Source: Nocardioides sp. WS12 (GTDB lineage: Bacteria > Actinomycetota > Actinomycetes > Propionibacteriales > Nocardioidaceae). From it: a stretch of 64,000 bases of DNA. Both the position numbers and the translations under genes were made by a program. The number at the start of each line of letters is the position of its first letter. Within the stretch, counting starts at the first letter, position 1. Location of the stretch: positions 992,001 through 1,056,000 of the forward strand of contig NZ_CP053928.1 in NCBI RefSeq assembly GCF_014108865.1, in the 5' to 3' direction. Shown here piece by piece: positions 1-6,956 of the stretch. Below the pieces are notes generated by a model. That model made no database searches and had not been told where the DNA came from. It was given only the letters and a program-made list of their open reading frames with translations.

Positions 1-87
1 ATGCGGCTGACCCCCTTTCACCCGTACCTACGCGCAGGACGGGTGGTCCGGGGGTGAACCGTGCAGAAAAACCTTTGCCGCTGAGGA

Positions 88-765
88 TCAGCGGGCGCGG
101 CGACCCATGCGCTCGACGTCGAGGATGACGACCGAGCGGGGCTCCAGGCGCAGCCAGCCGCGCGAAGCGAAGTCGGCGAGTGCCTTGTTGACCGTCTCGC
201 GGGAAGCGCCGACCAACTGGGCCAGCTCTTCCTGGGTGAGGTCGTGGTGCACGTGGACGCCGTCGTCGGCGGTGCGGCCGAAGCGGTCGGCGAGGTCGAG
301 CAGCGCCTTGGCGACCCGGCCGGGGACGTCGGAGAACACGAGGTCGGCAACGACGTCGTTGGCCTTGCGGAGACGGCCGGCGAGCTGCGTGAGCAGGCCG
401 CGGGCGACGACCGGGCGGCCCTCGAGCCAGCGCAGCAGGTCGTCGTGGGACAGCGAGGCGAAGTCGGCGTCGGTGACTGCGGTGACGGTGGCGGAGCGCG
501 GGCCCGGGTCGAAGAGCGAGAGCTCACCGAACATCTGGCCGGGGCCCATGATCGCGAGCAGGTTCTCGCGGCCGTCCGAGGACGTGCGGCCGAGCTTCAC
601 CTTGCCCTCGAGGACGACGTACAGCTTGTCGCCGGTGTCGCCTTCGTGGAACAGCACCTCGCCGCGGCGCAGTCGCGTGGTCGCCAGCGACGTGCGCAGG
701 GCGGCCATGGCCTCGTCGTCGAGCGCGCTGAACAGTGGCGCCTGACGGAGTACGTCGTTGTCCAC
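88..765 (-). CDS. crp: Crp/Fnr-family cyclic-nucleotide-responsive transcriptional regulator
   Basis: A 225-residue protein with an N-terminal cyclic-nucleotide-binding domain (about 10-125) and a C-terminal winged helix (about 150-220). The phosphate-binding cassette reads FGELSLFDPGPRSATV, with the cAMP-contacting Glu81 and Arg90-Ser91. The recognition HTH is LTQEELAQLVGASRETVNK. Length and layout fit actinobacterial Crp/GlxR global regulators such as Rv3676 of M. tuberculosis, also found near nth. The start is GTG, chosen for a GGAGG ribosome site 6 bases upstream (complement of 772-776). It is divergent from nth, and a partial Crp-type box lies in its own promoter region. Binding of cAMP is inferred from the family. 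Confidence 0.93.
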   Translation of the reverse strand: MDNDVLRQAPLFSALDDEAMAALRTSLATTRLRRGEVLFHEGDTGDKLYVVLEGKVKLGRTSSDGRENLLAIMGPGQMFGELSLFDPGPRSATVTAVTDADFASLSHDDLLRWLEGRPVVARGLLTQLAGRLRKANDVVADLVFSDVPGRVAKALLDLADRFGRTADDGVHVHHDLTQEELAQLVGASRETVNKALADFASRGWLRLEPRSVVILDVERMGRRAR

Positions 766-843
766 GCTTTTCCTCCAAGGTGACTACGCATCGAAGGCCC
801 GCCCCCCAGGGACGGATACGACCCATCAACACGCTCGATCCGC

Positions 844-868
844 ATCCTAGCCAGTGGTCGAACTCACA
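844..868 (-). promoter_or_regulatory. crp promoter with candidate Crp operator
   Basis: On the minus strand a TAGGAT -10 hexamer occupies 849-844. Immediately upstream, 853-868 reads AGTGGTCGAACTCACA on the plus strand, matching 8 of the 10 defined bases of TGTGA-N6-TCACA. A Crp site between the -35 and -10 regions would suit autoregulation. This is an inference from motif match and position. Confidence 0.4.
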
Positions 869-919
869 CCTAGTCAACGGGCGGCGGTTTGGGCGGGCTG
901 TGCTGTCGGCGGGCGCCCG

Positions 920-934
920 TACGCTTGGCCCGTG
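920..934 (+). promoter_or_regulatory. leaderless promoter of nth
   Basis: A TACGCT -10 hexamer (920-925) is followed by six bases and then GTG at 932, so transcription probably begins at the start codon. This decides the nth start over the in-frame GTG at 854. Confidence 0.55.
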
Positions 935-1660
935 CGGGAGAACAAGCGGGCCATTGCGGTCGAGGACGAAACCCCCACCCAGCGGGTCCGGCGGGCCCGC
1001 AAGATCGATCGGGTGCTCGCCGAGACCTATCCCGACGCCAAGGCGGAGCTCGACTTCGACAACGCCTTCGAGTGCCTCGTCGTGACCGTGTTGTCCGCCC
1101 AAACCACGGACAAGCGGGTCAACCTGGTGCGGCCCATCCTGTTCGCGGCCTACCCCGACCCGGCGTCGATGGCCGCCGCCGCCCGCGACCACCTCGAGCA
1201 GATCGTCGGCCCGCTCGGCTTCTTCCGGGCCAAGACCGAGTCCCTGCTGAAGCTCAGCGCTGCCCTCATGGAGCGGTACGACGGTCAGGTGCCCGGGCGT
1301 CTCGAGGACCTCGTGACGCTGCCGGGTGTCGGCCGCAAGACCGCCAACGTGGTGCTCGGCAACGCGTTCGACGTCCCCGGTATCACCGTTGACACGCACT
1401 TCGGCCGGCTCTCGCGGCGCCTCGGCTTCACCGAGGAGACCGACCCGGTGAAGGTGGAGCACGCCGTCGGCGCCCTCTTCGAGAAGCGTGACTGGACGAT
1501 GCTGTCGCACCACCTGATCTGGCACGGCCGCCGCTGCTGCCACGCGAAGAAGCCTGCGTGCGGTGCCTGTCCGGTGGCGCGCTGGTGTCCGTCGTACGGC
1601 GAAGGTCCGACGGACCCGGGCGAGGCCGACAAGCTGCTGCGCACCGAGGGACCGAATTGA
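932..1660 (+). CDS. nth: Endonuclease III (DNA glycosylase/AP lyase)
   Basis: A 242-residue HhH-GPD base-excision-repair enzyme that removes oxidised pyrimidines and cleaves abasic sites. The helix-hairpin-helix LPGVGRKTANVVL carries catalytic Lys136, and VDTHFGR carries catalytic Asp154. A C-terminal [4Fe-4S] cluster motif C-X6-C-X2-C-X5-C is complete at Cys203, 210, 213 and 219. The ORF can extend in frame to a GTG at 854, but those 26 residues are unlike the family and overlap the crp promoter, so GTG 932 (with a leaderless -10 box) is used. It overlaps the next gene by 4 bases, and the order nth-tlpA-nudix-marP matches Rv3674c-Rv3671c. Confidence 0.95.
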   Translation: MRENKRAIAVEDETPTQRVRRARKIDRVLAETYPDAKAELDFDNAFECLVVTVLSAQTTDKRVNLVRPILFAAYPDPASMAAAARDHLEQIVGPLGFFRAKTESLLKLSAALMERYDGQVPGRLEDLVTLPGVGRKTANVVLGNAFDVPGITVDTHFGRLSRRLGFTEETDPVKVEHAVGALFEKRDWTMLSHHLIWHGRRCCHAKKPACGACPVARWCPSYGEGPTDPGEADKLLRTEGPN

Positions 1661-2298
1661 GGCCGCACGCCCTTCTGCTCGCTCTCGTCGCGCTGGGGGT
1701 GCTGCTCACGGGCTGCGACAGCGTCGCCCCCTCGCTGGCCTGCAAGGTCGACGTCGACTCGCCCGACCTGGTCAAGGACCGCGAAGCGGCCGGCATCGCC
1801 GACTGCGACTTCGAGACCGACACCACCGCGCCCGCTGCCGACCTGCCCGACCTCGCGCTGGACTGCCTCGGCGGCACGACCTCCCGCTCGCTCGCCGAGG
1901 TTCGCGGGCCGGCCCTCCTCAACTTCTGGGCGTCCAACTGCGGCCCGTGCCGCAAGGAACTCCCGGTCCTCCAGGAGTTCCACGAGAAGTACGGCGACCA
2001 GGTCGCCGTCCTCGGCGTCGACTACCTCGAGACCTATCCCGGTGCGGCGATCGACCTCGCCCGGCAGAGCGGCGTCACCTACCCGTCGCTGGCCGACGCG
2101 TGCGGTGACCTGCAGGAGACGGATCTGGTCGTCCAGGGCCTGCCGCAGTTCGTGTTCGTGGACGCGGGCGGCGAGATCCAGCAGTCTGCTGGTGGCGTCG
2201 ACTCCCTCAAGGAACTGGTCGCGCTGGTCGACCAGCACCTCGGGATCGACGTCACCGCAACGACACCCGACGAAACTGCACAGGAAGGGGCCCGATGA
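1657..2298 (+). CDS. TlpA/ResA-like thioredoxin-fold lipoprotein
   Basis: A 213-residue exported thiol-disulfide protein. The N-terminus is a lipoprotein signal peptide with lipobox LLTGC (lipidated Cys20), so it should be anchored on the outer face of the membrane. The thioredoxin domain begins near residue 63, with active site NFWASNCGPCRKELP (Cys95, Cys98). The TlpA/ResA family reduces periplasmic or cytochrome c-biogenesis thiols; the exact partner here is unknown. TTG at 1657 is chosen because it overlaps the nth stop (TTGA) and places the signal peptide directly at the N-terminus. It overlaps the downstream Nudix gene by 4 bases, suggesting coupled translation. Confidence 0.85.
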   Translation: MRPHALLLALVALGVLLTGCDSVAPSLACKVDVDSPDLVKDREAAGIADCDFETDTTAPAADLPDLALDCLGGTTSRSLAEVRGPALLNFWASNCGPCRKELPVLQEFHEKYGDQVAVLGVDYLETYPGAAIDLARQSGVTYPSLADACGDLQETDLVVQGLPQFVFVDAGGEIQQSAGGVDSLKELVALVDQHLGIDVTATTPDETAQEGAR

Positions 2299-3086
2299 GC
2301 ACGCCGATGCCGGACGACGTCCGGGCCCGGATGGTGGACCGTGTCCCCGACGAGATTCCCGCGGACCTGCCCGACTGGTTGCGGCCGCTGGCCGAGGGGT
2401 CGCGCAACATCGAGGGCATCGAGCTCACCCAGTTCCTCCCGCCTGCCGGGGGCAACCCGCGCCGCGGAGCGGTGCTGATGCTGTTCGGTGAGAGTGACGC
2501 GGGCGGCGACGTACTCCTCACCGAACGCGCCCACCACATGCGCTCCCACCCCGGGCAGGTCTCCTTTCCCGGCGGCAAGATCGATCCCGGCGAGACCGCG
2601 GTCGAGGCGGCGCTGCGGGAGGCGTGGGAGGAGATCGGCGTCGATCCCGGCAGCGTCGAGATCTTCGGCGTGCTCCCCGAGCTGTGGTTGCCACCGTCCG
2701 ACTTCGCGGTCACGCCGGTTCTGGGCTGGTGGCGTGATCCGGGCCCGGTCCGGGTCGCTTCGCCCGACGAGGTCCACCAGATCCACCGGGTCGGCCTGCG
2801 CGAACTTGTTGATCCCGAACACCGGATCTCGGTGCGCCACCCGGGTGGGTGGAACGGTCCCGGCTTCCTGATCGGCGACGACAAGGACGTCATCCTGTGG
2901 GGTTTCACGGGCGGAATCCTGACCCGGTTCTTCTCGTTCCTCGGGTGGCTCCCCCCAGCGGACGACCCGCCAGTGCATGATCTCCCGGAGTACATGCTCG
3001 CCGAGTACGTCCGCCGGACGTCCGGGACGGGCGACGACGACCGGGCGGGTGACGACGGCATGGACCTCCTCGAACCGGACGAGTGA
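2295..3086 (+). CDS. Nudix hydrolase, CoA-pyrophosphatase (NudL/YeaB) type
   Basis: A 263-residue protein. A full Nudix box, GX5EX7REUXEEXGU, lies at about residues 93-115 (GGKIDPGE then REAWEEIGV). It is preceded by LLTERAHHMRSHPGQVSFPGG-like residues, the extra signature of the CoA/acyl-CoA pyrophosphatase subfamily (UPF0035). Enzymes of this group split CoA derivatives to phosphopantetheine and 3',5'-ADP; the substrate here is inferred. ATG overlaps the stop of the lipoprotein gene (ATGA), and marP follows after 4 bases, so all four genes from nth are probably one operon. The M. tuberculosis counterpart by position is Rv3672c. Confidence 0.88.
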   Translation: MSTPMPDDVRARMVDRVPDEIPADLPDWLRPLAEGSRNIEGIELTQFLPPAGGNPRRGAVLMLFGESDAGGDVLLTERAHHMRSHPGQVSFPGGKIDPGETAVEAALREAWEEIGVDPGSVEIFGVLPELWLPPSDFAVTPVLGWWRDPGPVRVASPDEVHQIHRVGLRELVDPEHRISVRHPGGWNGPGFLIGDDKDVILWGFTGGILTRFFSFLGWLPPADDPPVHDLPEYMLAEYVRRTSGTGDDDRAGDDGMDLLEPDE

Positions 3087-3090
3087 CCGC

Positions 3091-4266
3091 GTGAACTTCC
3101 TCGACTGGCTGCTCGTCCTGCTCGTCCTTGCCTACGCCCTGTCGGGGTACTGGCAGGGCTTCGTCACCGGCGCCTTCGCCACGGTGGGCCTGCTGACCGG
3201 CGGCCTCGGCGGCATCCTGCTCGCGCCGATCGTGCTCGGCAGCCTTGACCCGTCGCTGGCCGTCTCCCTCGGCGCGCTCTTCATTGTCATCCTGTGTGCC
3301 TCGCTCGGCCAGGCCCTCATGCAGTACGCCGGCGCCCGGGTCCGCGAACGGATCACCTGGCAGCCGGCCCGGGCCGTCGATGCCATCGGCGGCGCGCTGC
3401 TGTCGGCGCTGGCCGTGCTGCTGGTGGCCTGGGCGCTCGGGGTGGCGATCTCCGGCACCCGGATCGGCTCGGTGACCTCGATGGTGCGCAGTTCCACCGT
3501 GCTGTCGAAGGTCAACGAAGTCCTGCCCGACGCCGCCCCCAACGTGCTCCAGGCGTTCAACAACGTCGTCGGCACCGGCTTCTTCCCGCGTTACCTCGAG
3601 CCGTTCGCTCCGGAGCAGATCATCGAGGTCGCCCCGGGCCCGGCGAACCTGCCCGGCACCGCGAAGGTGAAGGCCACCCGCGAGAGCGTCGTGAAGATCC
3701 GTGGCGCCAACCAGTGCGGCCGCGGGGTCGAGGGAACCGGTTTCGTCTACGCCGAGGACCGCGTGATGACCAACGCCCACGTCGTCGCAGGTGTCGACGA
3801 CCCCGAGGTGAGCATCAACGGCGGCACCGAACTGGCGCGGGTGGTGCTCTACGACAAGGAGCTCGACATCGCGGTGCTGGCGGTCGACACCGGCAACGCG
3901 AACGTCCTGGACTTCGACACCACGTCGGTCGCTGAAGACCCGGTGGCCATCGTCGGTTACCCGCAGGACGGGCCGTTCGACGTGCAGACCGGCCGGATCC
4001 GGTCCATGCAGAACCTCCGTTCCCCCGACATCTATGGCTCCGGCACCGTCGTACGCGAGGTCTTCTCGTTGCGCGGCCTGGTGCGGCCCGGCAACTCGGG
4101 CGGTCCGATCGTCACCCCCGACGGCCAGGTCGCCGGCGTGGTCTTCGCTGCGTCGGTCACCGACCCGGAGACGGGCTACGCATTGACCGCCAAGCAGGTC
4201 ACGGCCAGCGCGCGCGCCGGTGAGGCCGAGGAGTCCGAGAAGGACACCGGGGACTGCGCTGCCTGA
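3091..4266 (+). CDS. marP: MarP-type membrane serine protease (CvpA domain plus trypsin-like domain)
   Basis: A 391-residue acid-resistance protease. Residues 1-160 form a CvpA/colicin-V-production-like domain with four hydrophobic segments; the chymotrypsin-like domain follows outside the cell. The catalytic triad is visible: His230 in TNAHVV, Asp259 in ELDIAVL and Ser336 in RPGNSGGPIV. Length, domain order and triad spacing closely resemble Rv3671c (MarP), which protects mycobacteria from acid and oxidative stress through cell-wall hydrolase processing. GTG at 3091 is chosen because the upstream in-frame ATG would overlap the Nudix gene by over 100 bases and add unrelated residues. Confidence 0.9.
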   Translation: MNFLDWLLVLLVLAYALSGYWQGFVTGAFATVGLLTGGLGGILLAPIVLGSLDPSLAVSLGALFIVILCASLGQALMQYAGARVRERITWQPARAVDAIGGALLSALAVLLVAWALGVAISGTRIGSVTSMVRSSTVLSKVNEVLPDAAPNVLQAFNNVVGTGFFPRYLEPFAPEQIIEVAPGPANLPGTAKVKATRESVVKIRGANQCGRGVEGTGFVYAEDRVMTNAHVVAGVDDPEVSINGGTELARVVLYDKELDIAVLAVDTGNANVLDFDTTSVAEDPVAIVGYPQDGPFDVQTGRIRSMQNLRSPDIYGSGTVVREVFSLRGLVRPGNSGGPIVTPDGQVAGVVFAASVTDPETGYALTAKQVTASARAGEAEESEKDTGDCAA

Positions 4267-4287
4267 TCGCTCCGGCATCATGAACGT

Positions 4288-5067
4288 GTGACCGAGACCT
4301 ACGTCAGCTACGCCCACGACGCCGGGATTGCCCGGATCACCCTCGTCGACGGGGACCGGGGCAACCCGATCCATCCCGCATCGGTGGCCCAGTTGTTCGA
4401 CGCAGTCCGCAGTGCGGGTCGCGACGGCGCGCGGGTCATCGTGCTCGCTGCCGAGGGCCGGTTCTTCTCCGTGGGCGGCGACCTCGCCGCCTTCGAGACC
4501 GCCGAGAACCCCGCCGACTTCATCGACGACCTCGCCGAGGCGCTGCACCGCGTGGTCGGCGAACTGGTCCGCTCCGAGGCGATCGTCGTGACCGTCGTCC
4601 AGGGCACCGCCGCCGGCGCCGGCTTCCCGCTCGCGGCCGTCGGTGACGTCGTGATCGCTGCTGACAACGTGAAGTTCAGCCTCGCGTACACGAAGGTCGG
4701 CCTTTCGCCGGACGGCGGCAGCTCGCTGCTCGTCAACACCCTCGGCCTGCACCGGACCCTGCGTCTGGCGATCCTCGGTGACCTGTTGACCGCCCAGGAG
4801 GCGTACGACGCCGGGCTGGTCGCGCGACTGGTCCCGGCCGCCGAACTGGCCGACACCGTCGAGCAGGTCGTCGGTGTCCTCGCCGCCGGCTCGGCCTCGG
4901 CCAACGGTGCCGCCAAGCGCCTGCTGCGCGAGGTCGCCGTCCCGGCGCCCGAGCTGGCGCTGCGCAAGGAGACCCTCTCGATCCGCAACCAGGCCGGATC
5001 GCCGGACGGCATCGAGGGTGTCGCGGCGTTCGTGGGCAAGCGCGCGGCGCAGTTCAACCAGGGCTGA
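4288..5067 (+). CDS. Enoyl-CoA hydratase/isomerase family protein
   Basis: A 259-residue crotonase-fold protein. The oxyanion-hole segment AEGRFFSVGGDLAAFE and the GxxPDGGSS segment are both present. The position that is usually a catalytic Glu in the second motif is Asp here (LSPDGGSS), as in several actinobacterial paralogues, so true hydratase activity is uncertain and isomerase or other crotonase chemistry is possible. The start is GTG, with CATCAT six bases upstream as a weak leaderless-type -10. It follows marP by 21 bases and converges on the HepT gene with a 21-base gap. No linked beta-oxidation genes adjoin it. Confidence 0.85.
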   Translation: MTETYVSYAHDAGIARITLVDGDRGNPIHPASVAQLFDAVRSAGRDGARVIVLAAEGRFFSVGGDLAAFETAENPADFIDDLAEALHRVVGELVRSEAIVVTVVQGTAAGAGFPLAAVGDVVIAADNVKFSLAYTKVGLSPDGGSSLLVNTLGLHRTLRLAILGDLLTAQEAYDAGLVARLVPAAELADTVEQVVGVLAAGSASANGAAKRLLREVAVPAPELALRKETLSIRNQAGSPDGIEGVAAFVGKRAAQFNQG

Positions 5068-5088
5068 CCAGGCGGACGCGTTGCAGGC

Positions 5089-5457
5089 TCAGGTCTGATC
5101 GGCGTCGCGGTCCAGGGCTCTGCCCGCATCCTCGAACAGGCCTGCCAGCGAGTGCTTCCAGTCGGGCAGATCGCGGGCAAGCGTCAACCAGGTGAGCTCC
5201 CGATTGACCTCGTCGTACTGGTGGATGAGGAAGTTGCGGTTGGCGACAGCCAGCGCCCACTCAACTCCCTGCGGGGCCAGGACATTCAGTCGTGAAAGCC
5301 GGTTCGCGGCTTCGCCCAGCTTCATCATGAGCGAATCGCCGGCCTCCTGGAGCAGGGCATCCGCGAGGTAGATGTCCTTGCCGCGTTCGACTATCTCGTC
5401 AACACGGTCAAGCCACCCCTGGATGTGGAGCAACTCCTTCGTGGCCTTGCGTTCCAT
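5089..5457 (-). CDS. hepT: HepT-like HEPN ribonuclease toxin
   Basis: A 122-residue, mostly helical HEPN (DUF86-type) protein. The ribonuclease motif RX4HXY is intact: Arg74, His79 and Tyr81 in RNFLIHQY. In characterised HepT/MntA pairs this toxin cleaves RNA, and the Tyr of the motif is AMPylated by the MntA antitoxin to silence it. The ATG at 5457 overlaps the last base of the MntA stop (TGATG), so both are co-translated with antitoxin first. A longer reading frame exists upstream, but it only shadows mntA. Target RNA and trigger cannot be read from the sequence. Confidence 0.85.
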   Translation of the reverse strand: MERKATKELLHIQGWLDRVDEIVERGKDIYLADALLQEAGDSLMMKLGEAANRLSRLNVLAPQGVEWALAVANRNFLIHQYDEVNRELTWLTLARDLPDWKHSLAGLFEDAGRALDRDADQT

Positions 5458-5930
5458 CAAAGGAGAACCGCCTCCCGACGAATGTCGTCGTCGAGTCGCG
5501 GTTTGAGGCCGCCGTAGTCGACCAGGTCGACCTCTCGGCCGATCACCTTCTCGATCAATTGCTTGAACTGAAGGAACCCGAAGGACGACGTCCCCTGCGG
5601 TGTCTCGACGATGAGGTCGATGTCGGAGTCTGCCCGCGCGCTGCCCTGAGCAACCGAACCGAAGACCGCGAGTCGCGAGTAGCCGTTCTCTGCGGCGAGA
5701 GCCTTGAGCACTGGAGCCGCTGCCTCGAGGAGAACGTTGGGATGGATGTTGTTCAACTCGGGTGCGAACTTGAGTTGCTGGCTGACCGCCGGCTGGCTGA
5801 TGCCCAGCGCCTCGGCGATCGCGCGCTGCGACATGCCGTTGGCGGTCATCGCTCGCAACGCCAGGATGCGCCGAACCCTCGCGACGTCCTCGTCGTGACG
5901 AGCACTCACGTACTGGGCCGCCAATGTCAT
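5457..5930 (-). CDS. mntA: MntA-like nucleotidyltransferase antitoxin with N-terminal HTH
   Basis: A 157-residue protein. The C-terminal half is a minimal nucleotidyltransferase with the full GSX10DXD motif (Gly91-Ser92, Asp103, Asp105), as in MntA antitoxins that AMPylate HepT. The N-terminal 60 residues carry a helix-turn-helix (about 30-54, MSQRAIAEALGISQPAVSQQ) that the minimal family lacks, suggesting that the antitoxin also binds DNA. The start ATG lies six bases after a TAAGAT -10 hexamer, and an imperfect palindrome spans both. Autoregulation is therefore inferred. The gene is first in the two-gene operon and looks less GC-rich than its neighbours, suggesting horizontal gain. Confidence 0.85.
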   Translation of the reverse strand: MTLAAQYVSARHDEDVARVRRILALRAMTANGMSQRAIAEALGISQPAVSQQLKFAPELNNIHPNVLLEAAAPVLKALAAENGYSRLAVFGSVAQGSARADSDIDLIVETPQGTSSFGFLQFKQLIEKVIGREVDLVDYGGLKPRLDDDIRREAVLL

Positions 5931-5946
5931 AAGGGAATCTTATCAC
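5926..5946 (-). promoter_or_regulatory. mntA-hepT leaderless promoter and candidate autoregulatory operator
   Basis: Arms GTCATAAG (5926-5933) and CTTATCAC (5939-5946) are inverted repeats with 7 of 8 bases matching and a 5-base spacer. The palindrome contains the minus-strand -10 TAAGAT (5942-5937) and the start codon (5930-5928), so a bound protein would block initiation. The HTH in MntA is the obvious candidate. Confidence 0.55.
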
Positions 5947-5976
5947 CTGGGTACGATCGCAACTGCGGCATCTCCA

Positions 5977-6879
5977 TCAGGCAGACGCTTTGGCGGCGCC
6001 CGCCGTGTGCCGGACCGGGCAGCCGCCCGACCCCGGCACAGGGAACGTGCCGAGCGCACCGATCGCGTAGCCGTCGGGGTAGCTCTTGATCCGCGGCAGG
6101 TCGATCGCGAAGGTCGGCTTCCGCTTCGAGGGCACGTGGCGGAGCAGGCGGGCGCGTGCCTTCATGGCGGCGACGCTCGCCTTGCGAACGACGGGATGCG
6201 GTGCGACGTACCCGAAGGCGTCGAGCAGTGGGCGGTCCATCAACGCGCGGCCGAACTGGTGCACGGCCTTGCGCGTCGGGCGGGGGTAGAACGTCGTCAT
6301 CAGGTGCAGGGTCGCGTCGGCGACGCGACGCCCGCCCTGGTCGAAGGCGAAGTGGGTGCGCTCGTAGTCGTCCATCAGGTGCATGAACGCGTCGTACGTC
6401 TCCGGGATGTCCTTGATGTTGAGGTGCTTCCCGAGGGCCCGGTAGTAGTTGACCACCGCCCGCACCTCGTTGTCGGTGAGCGGTCGCCAGCCGAACTCGT
6501 CGAGCCAGCGCTTCGGGACCACGACGAACGTCGACAGGACGTAGCGCATGTCGTCGTTGCTGATGTCGTACGCCTTGTGCATCTGGTTGATCCGGCGCAG
6601 GGCGGCCCTGCCTTCGGCGCTCTCGAAGCCGTGCACGATGGGCGGCTCGAGCAGGAGCCCGGTGTCGTCGTACCGCTTCTGCGTGGCCTCGGTGAAGGCA
6701 CCCGTTTCGTAGAGGAGGCGACCCACACTGGGGACGGCGAAGGTGCGGAAGAGCGCGAACCCCAGGGCCTGGAGGATGTCCCAGGGGAATTCGTACGTCG
6801 ACAGGTTCTGCACGATCTCGACGTAGTCGGTCTCGGGGTCGAGGGCGTCGTTGCGTTCGCGCCAGAGCGACTTGGCCAT
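5977..6879 (-). CDS. MpaB-family (DUF2236, latex-clearing-protein-like) oxygenase or structural homologue
   Basis: A 300-residue protein of the oxygenase MpaB/DUF2236 family, which includes rubber oxygenase Lcp and mycophenolate MpaB. Family-like stretches are seen around YELTNNEV-type helices (here LTDNEVRAVVNYYRALGKHLNI) and DDYERTHFAFDQ. Whether it binds haem b cannot be judged by eye. ATG at 6879 is chosen over an earlier ATG at 6924: it sits exactly six bases after a TATCGT -10 box, and the extra 15 residues are basic and unconserved. It is divergent from an old-yellow-enzyme gene, and the intergenic region holds an AAC-N2-GTT box, hinting at joint control. Confidence 0.75.
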   Translation of the reverse strand: MAKSLWRERNDALDPETDYVEIVQNLSTYEFPWDILQALGFALFRTFAVPSVGRLLYETGAFTEATQKRYDDTGLLLEPPIVHGFESAEGRAALRRINQMHKAYDISNDDMRYVLSTFVVVPKRWLDEFGWRPLTDNEVRAVVNYYRALGKHLNIKDIPETYDAFMHLMDDYERTHFAFDQGGRRVADATLHLMTTFYPRPTRKAVHQFGRALMDRPLLDAFGYVAPHPVVRKASVAAMKARARLLRHVPSKRKPTFAIDLPRIKSYPDGYAIGALGTFPVPGSGGCPVRHTAGAAKASA

Positions 6880-6891
6880 GATCGGACGATA
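6877..6891 (-). promoter_or_regulatory. leaderless promoter of the MpaB-family gene
   Basis: Minus-strand TATCGT (6891-6886), then six bases, then ATG (6879-6877). The hexamer and spacing fit the leaderless pattern seen repeatedly in this window. Confidence 0.5.
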
Positions 6892-6916
6892 GCGCCGAAA
6901 TCGCCTTCCCGGAGAC

Positions 6917-6930
6917 GAGAACACGTTTCA
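6917..6930. promoter_or_regulatory. KstR-like half-degenerate operator box
   Basis: GAGAACACGTTTCA matches TnnAACnnGTTnnA at 7 of 8 defined bases (first base G instead of T). It lies between the divergent -10 boxes of the MpaB-family and old-yellow-enzyme genes and resembles the perfect palindrome at 8159-8174. Confidence 0.35.
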
Positions 6931-6941
6931 GTTTTCGCGGC

Positions 6942-6956
6942 TAGGGTGCAGGCGTG
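6942..6956 (+). promoter_or_regulatory. leaderless promoter of the old-yellow-enzyme gene
   Basis: TAGGGT (6942-6947), six bases, GTG at 6954. Confidence 0.5.

Noticed and set aside
1..87. A gene in the first 87 bases
   Set aside because: No convincing coding sequence or hairpin is visible; the plus-strand ATG at position 1 leads only to a short unsupported frame.
854..931. Longer nth start at GTG 854
   Set aside because: It would cover the crp promoter region and add 26 non-family residues; GTG 932 has a -10 hexamer at the leaderless distance.
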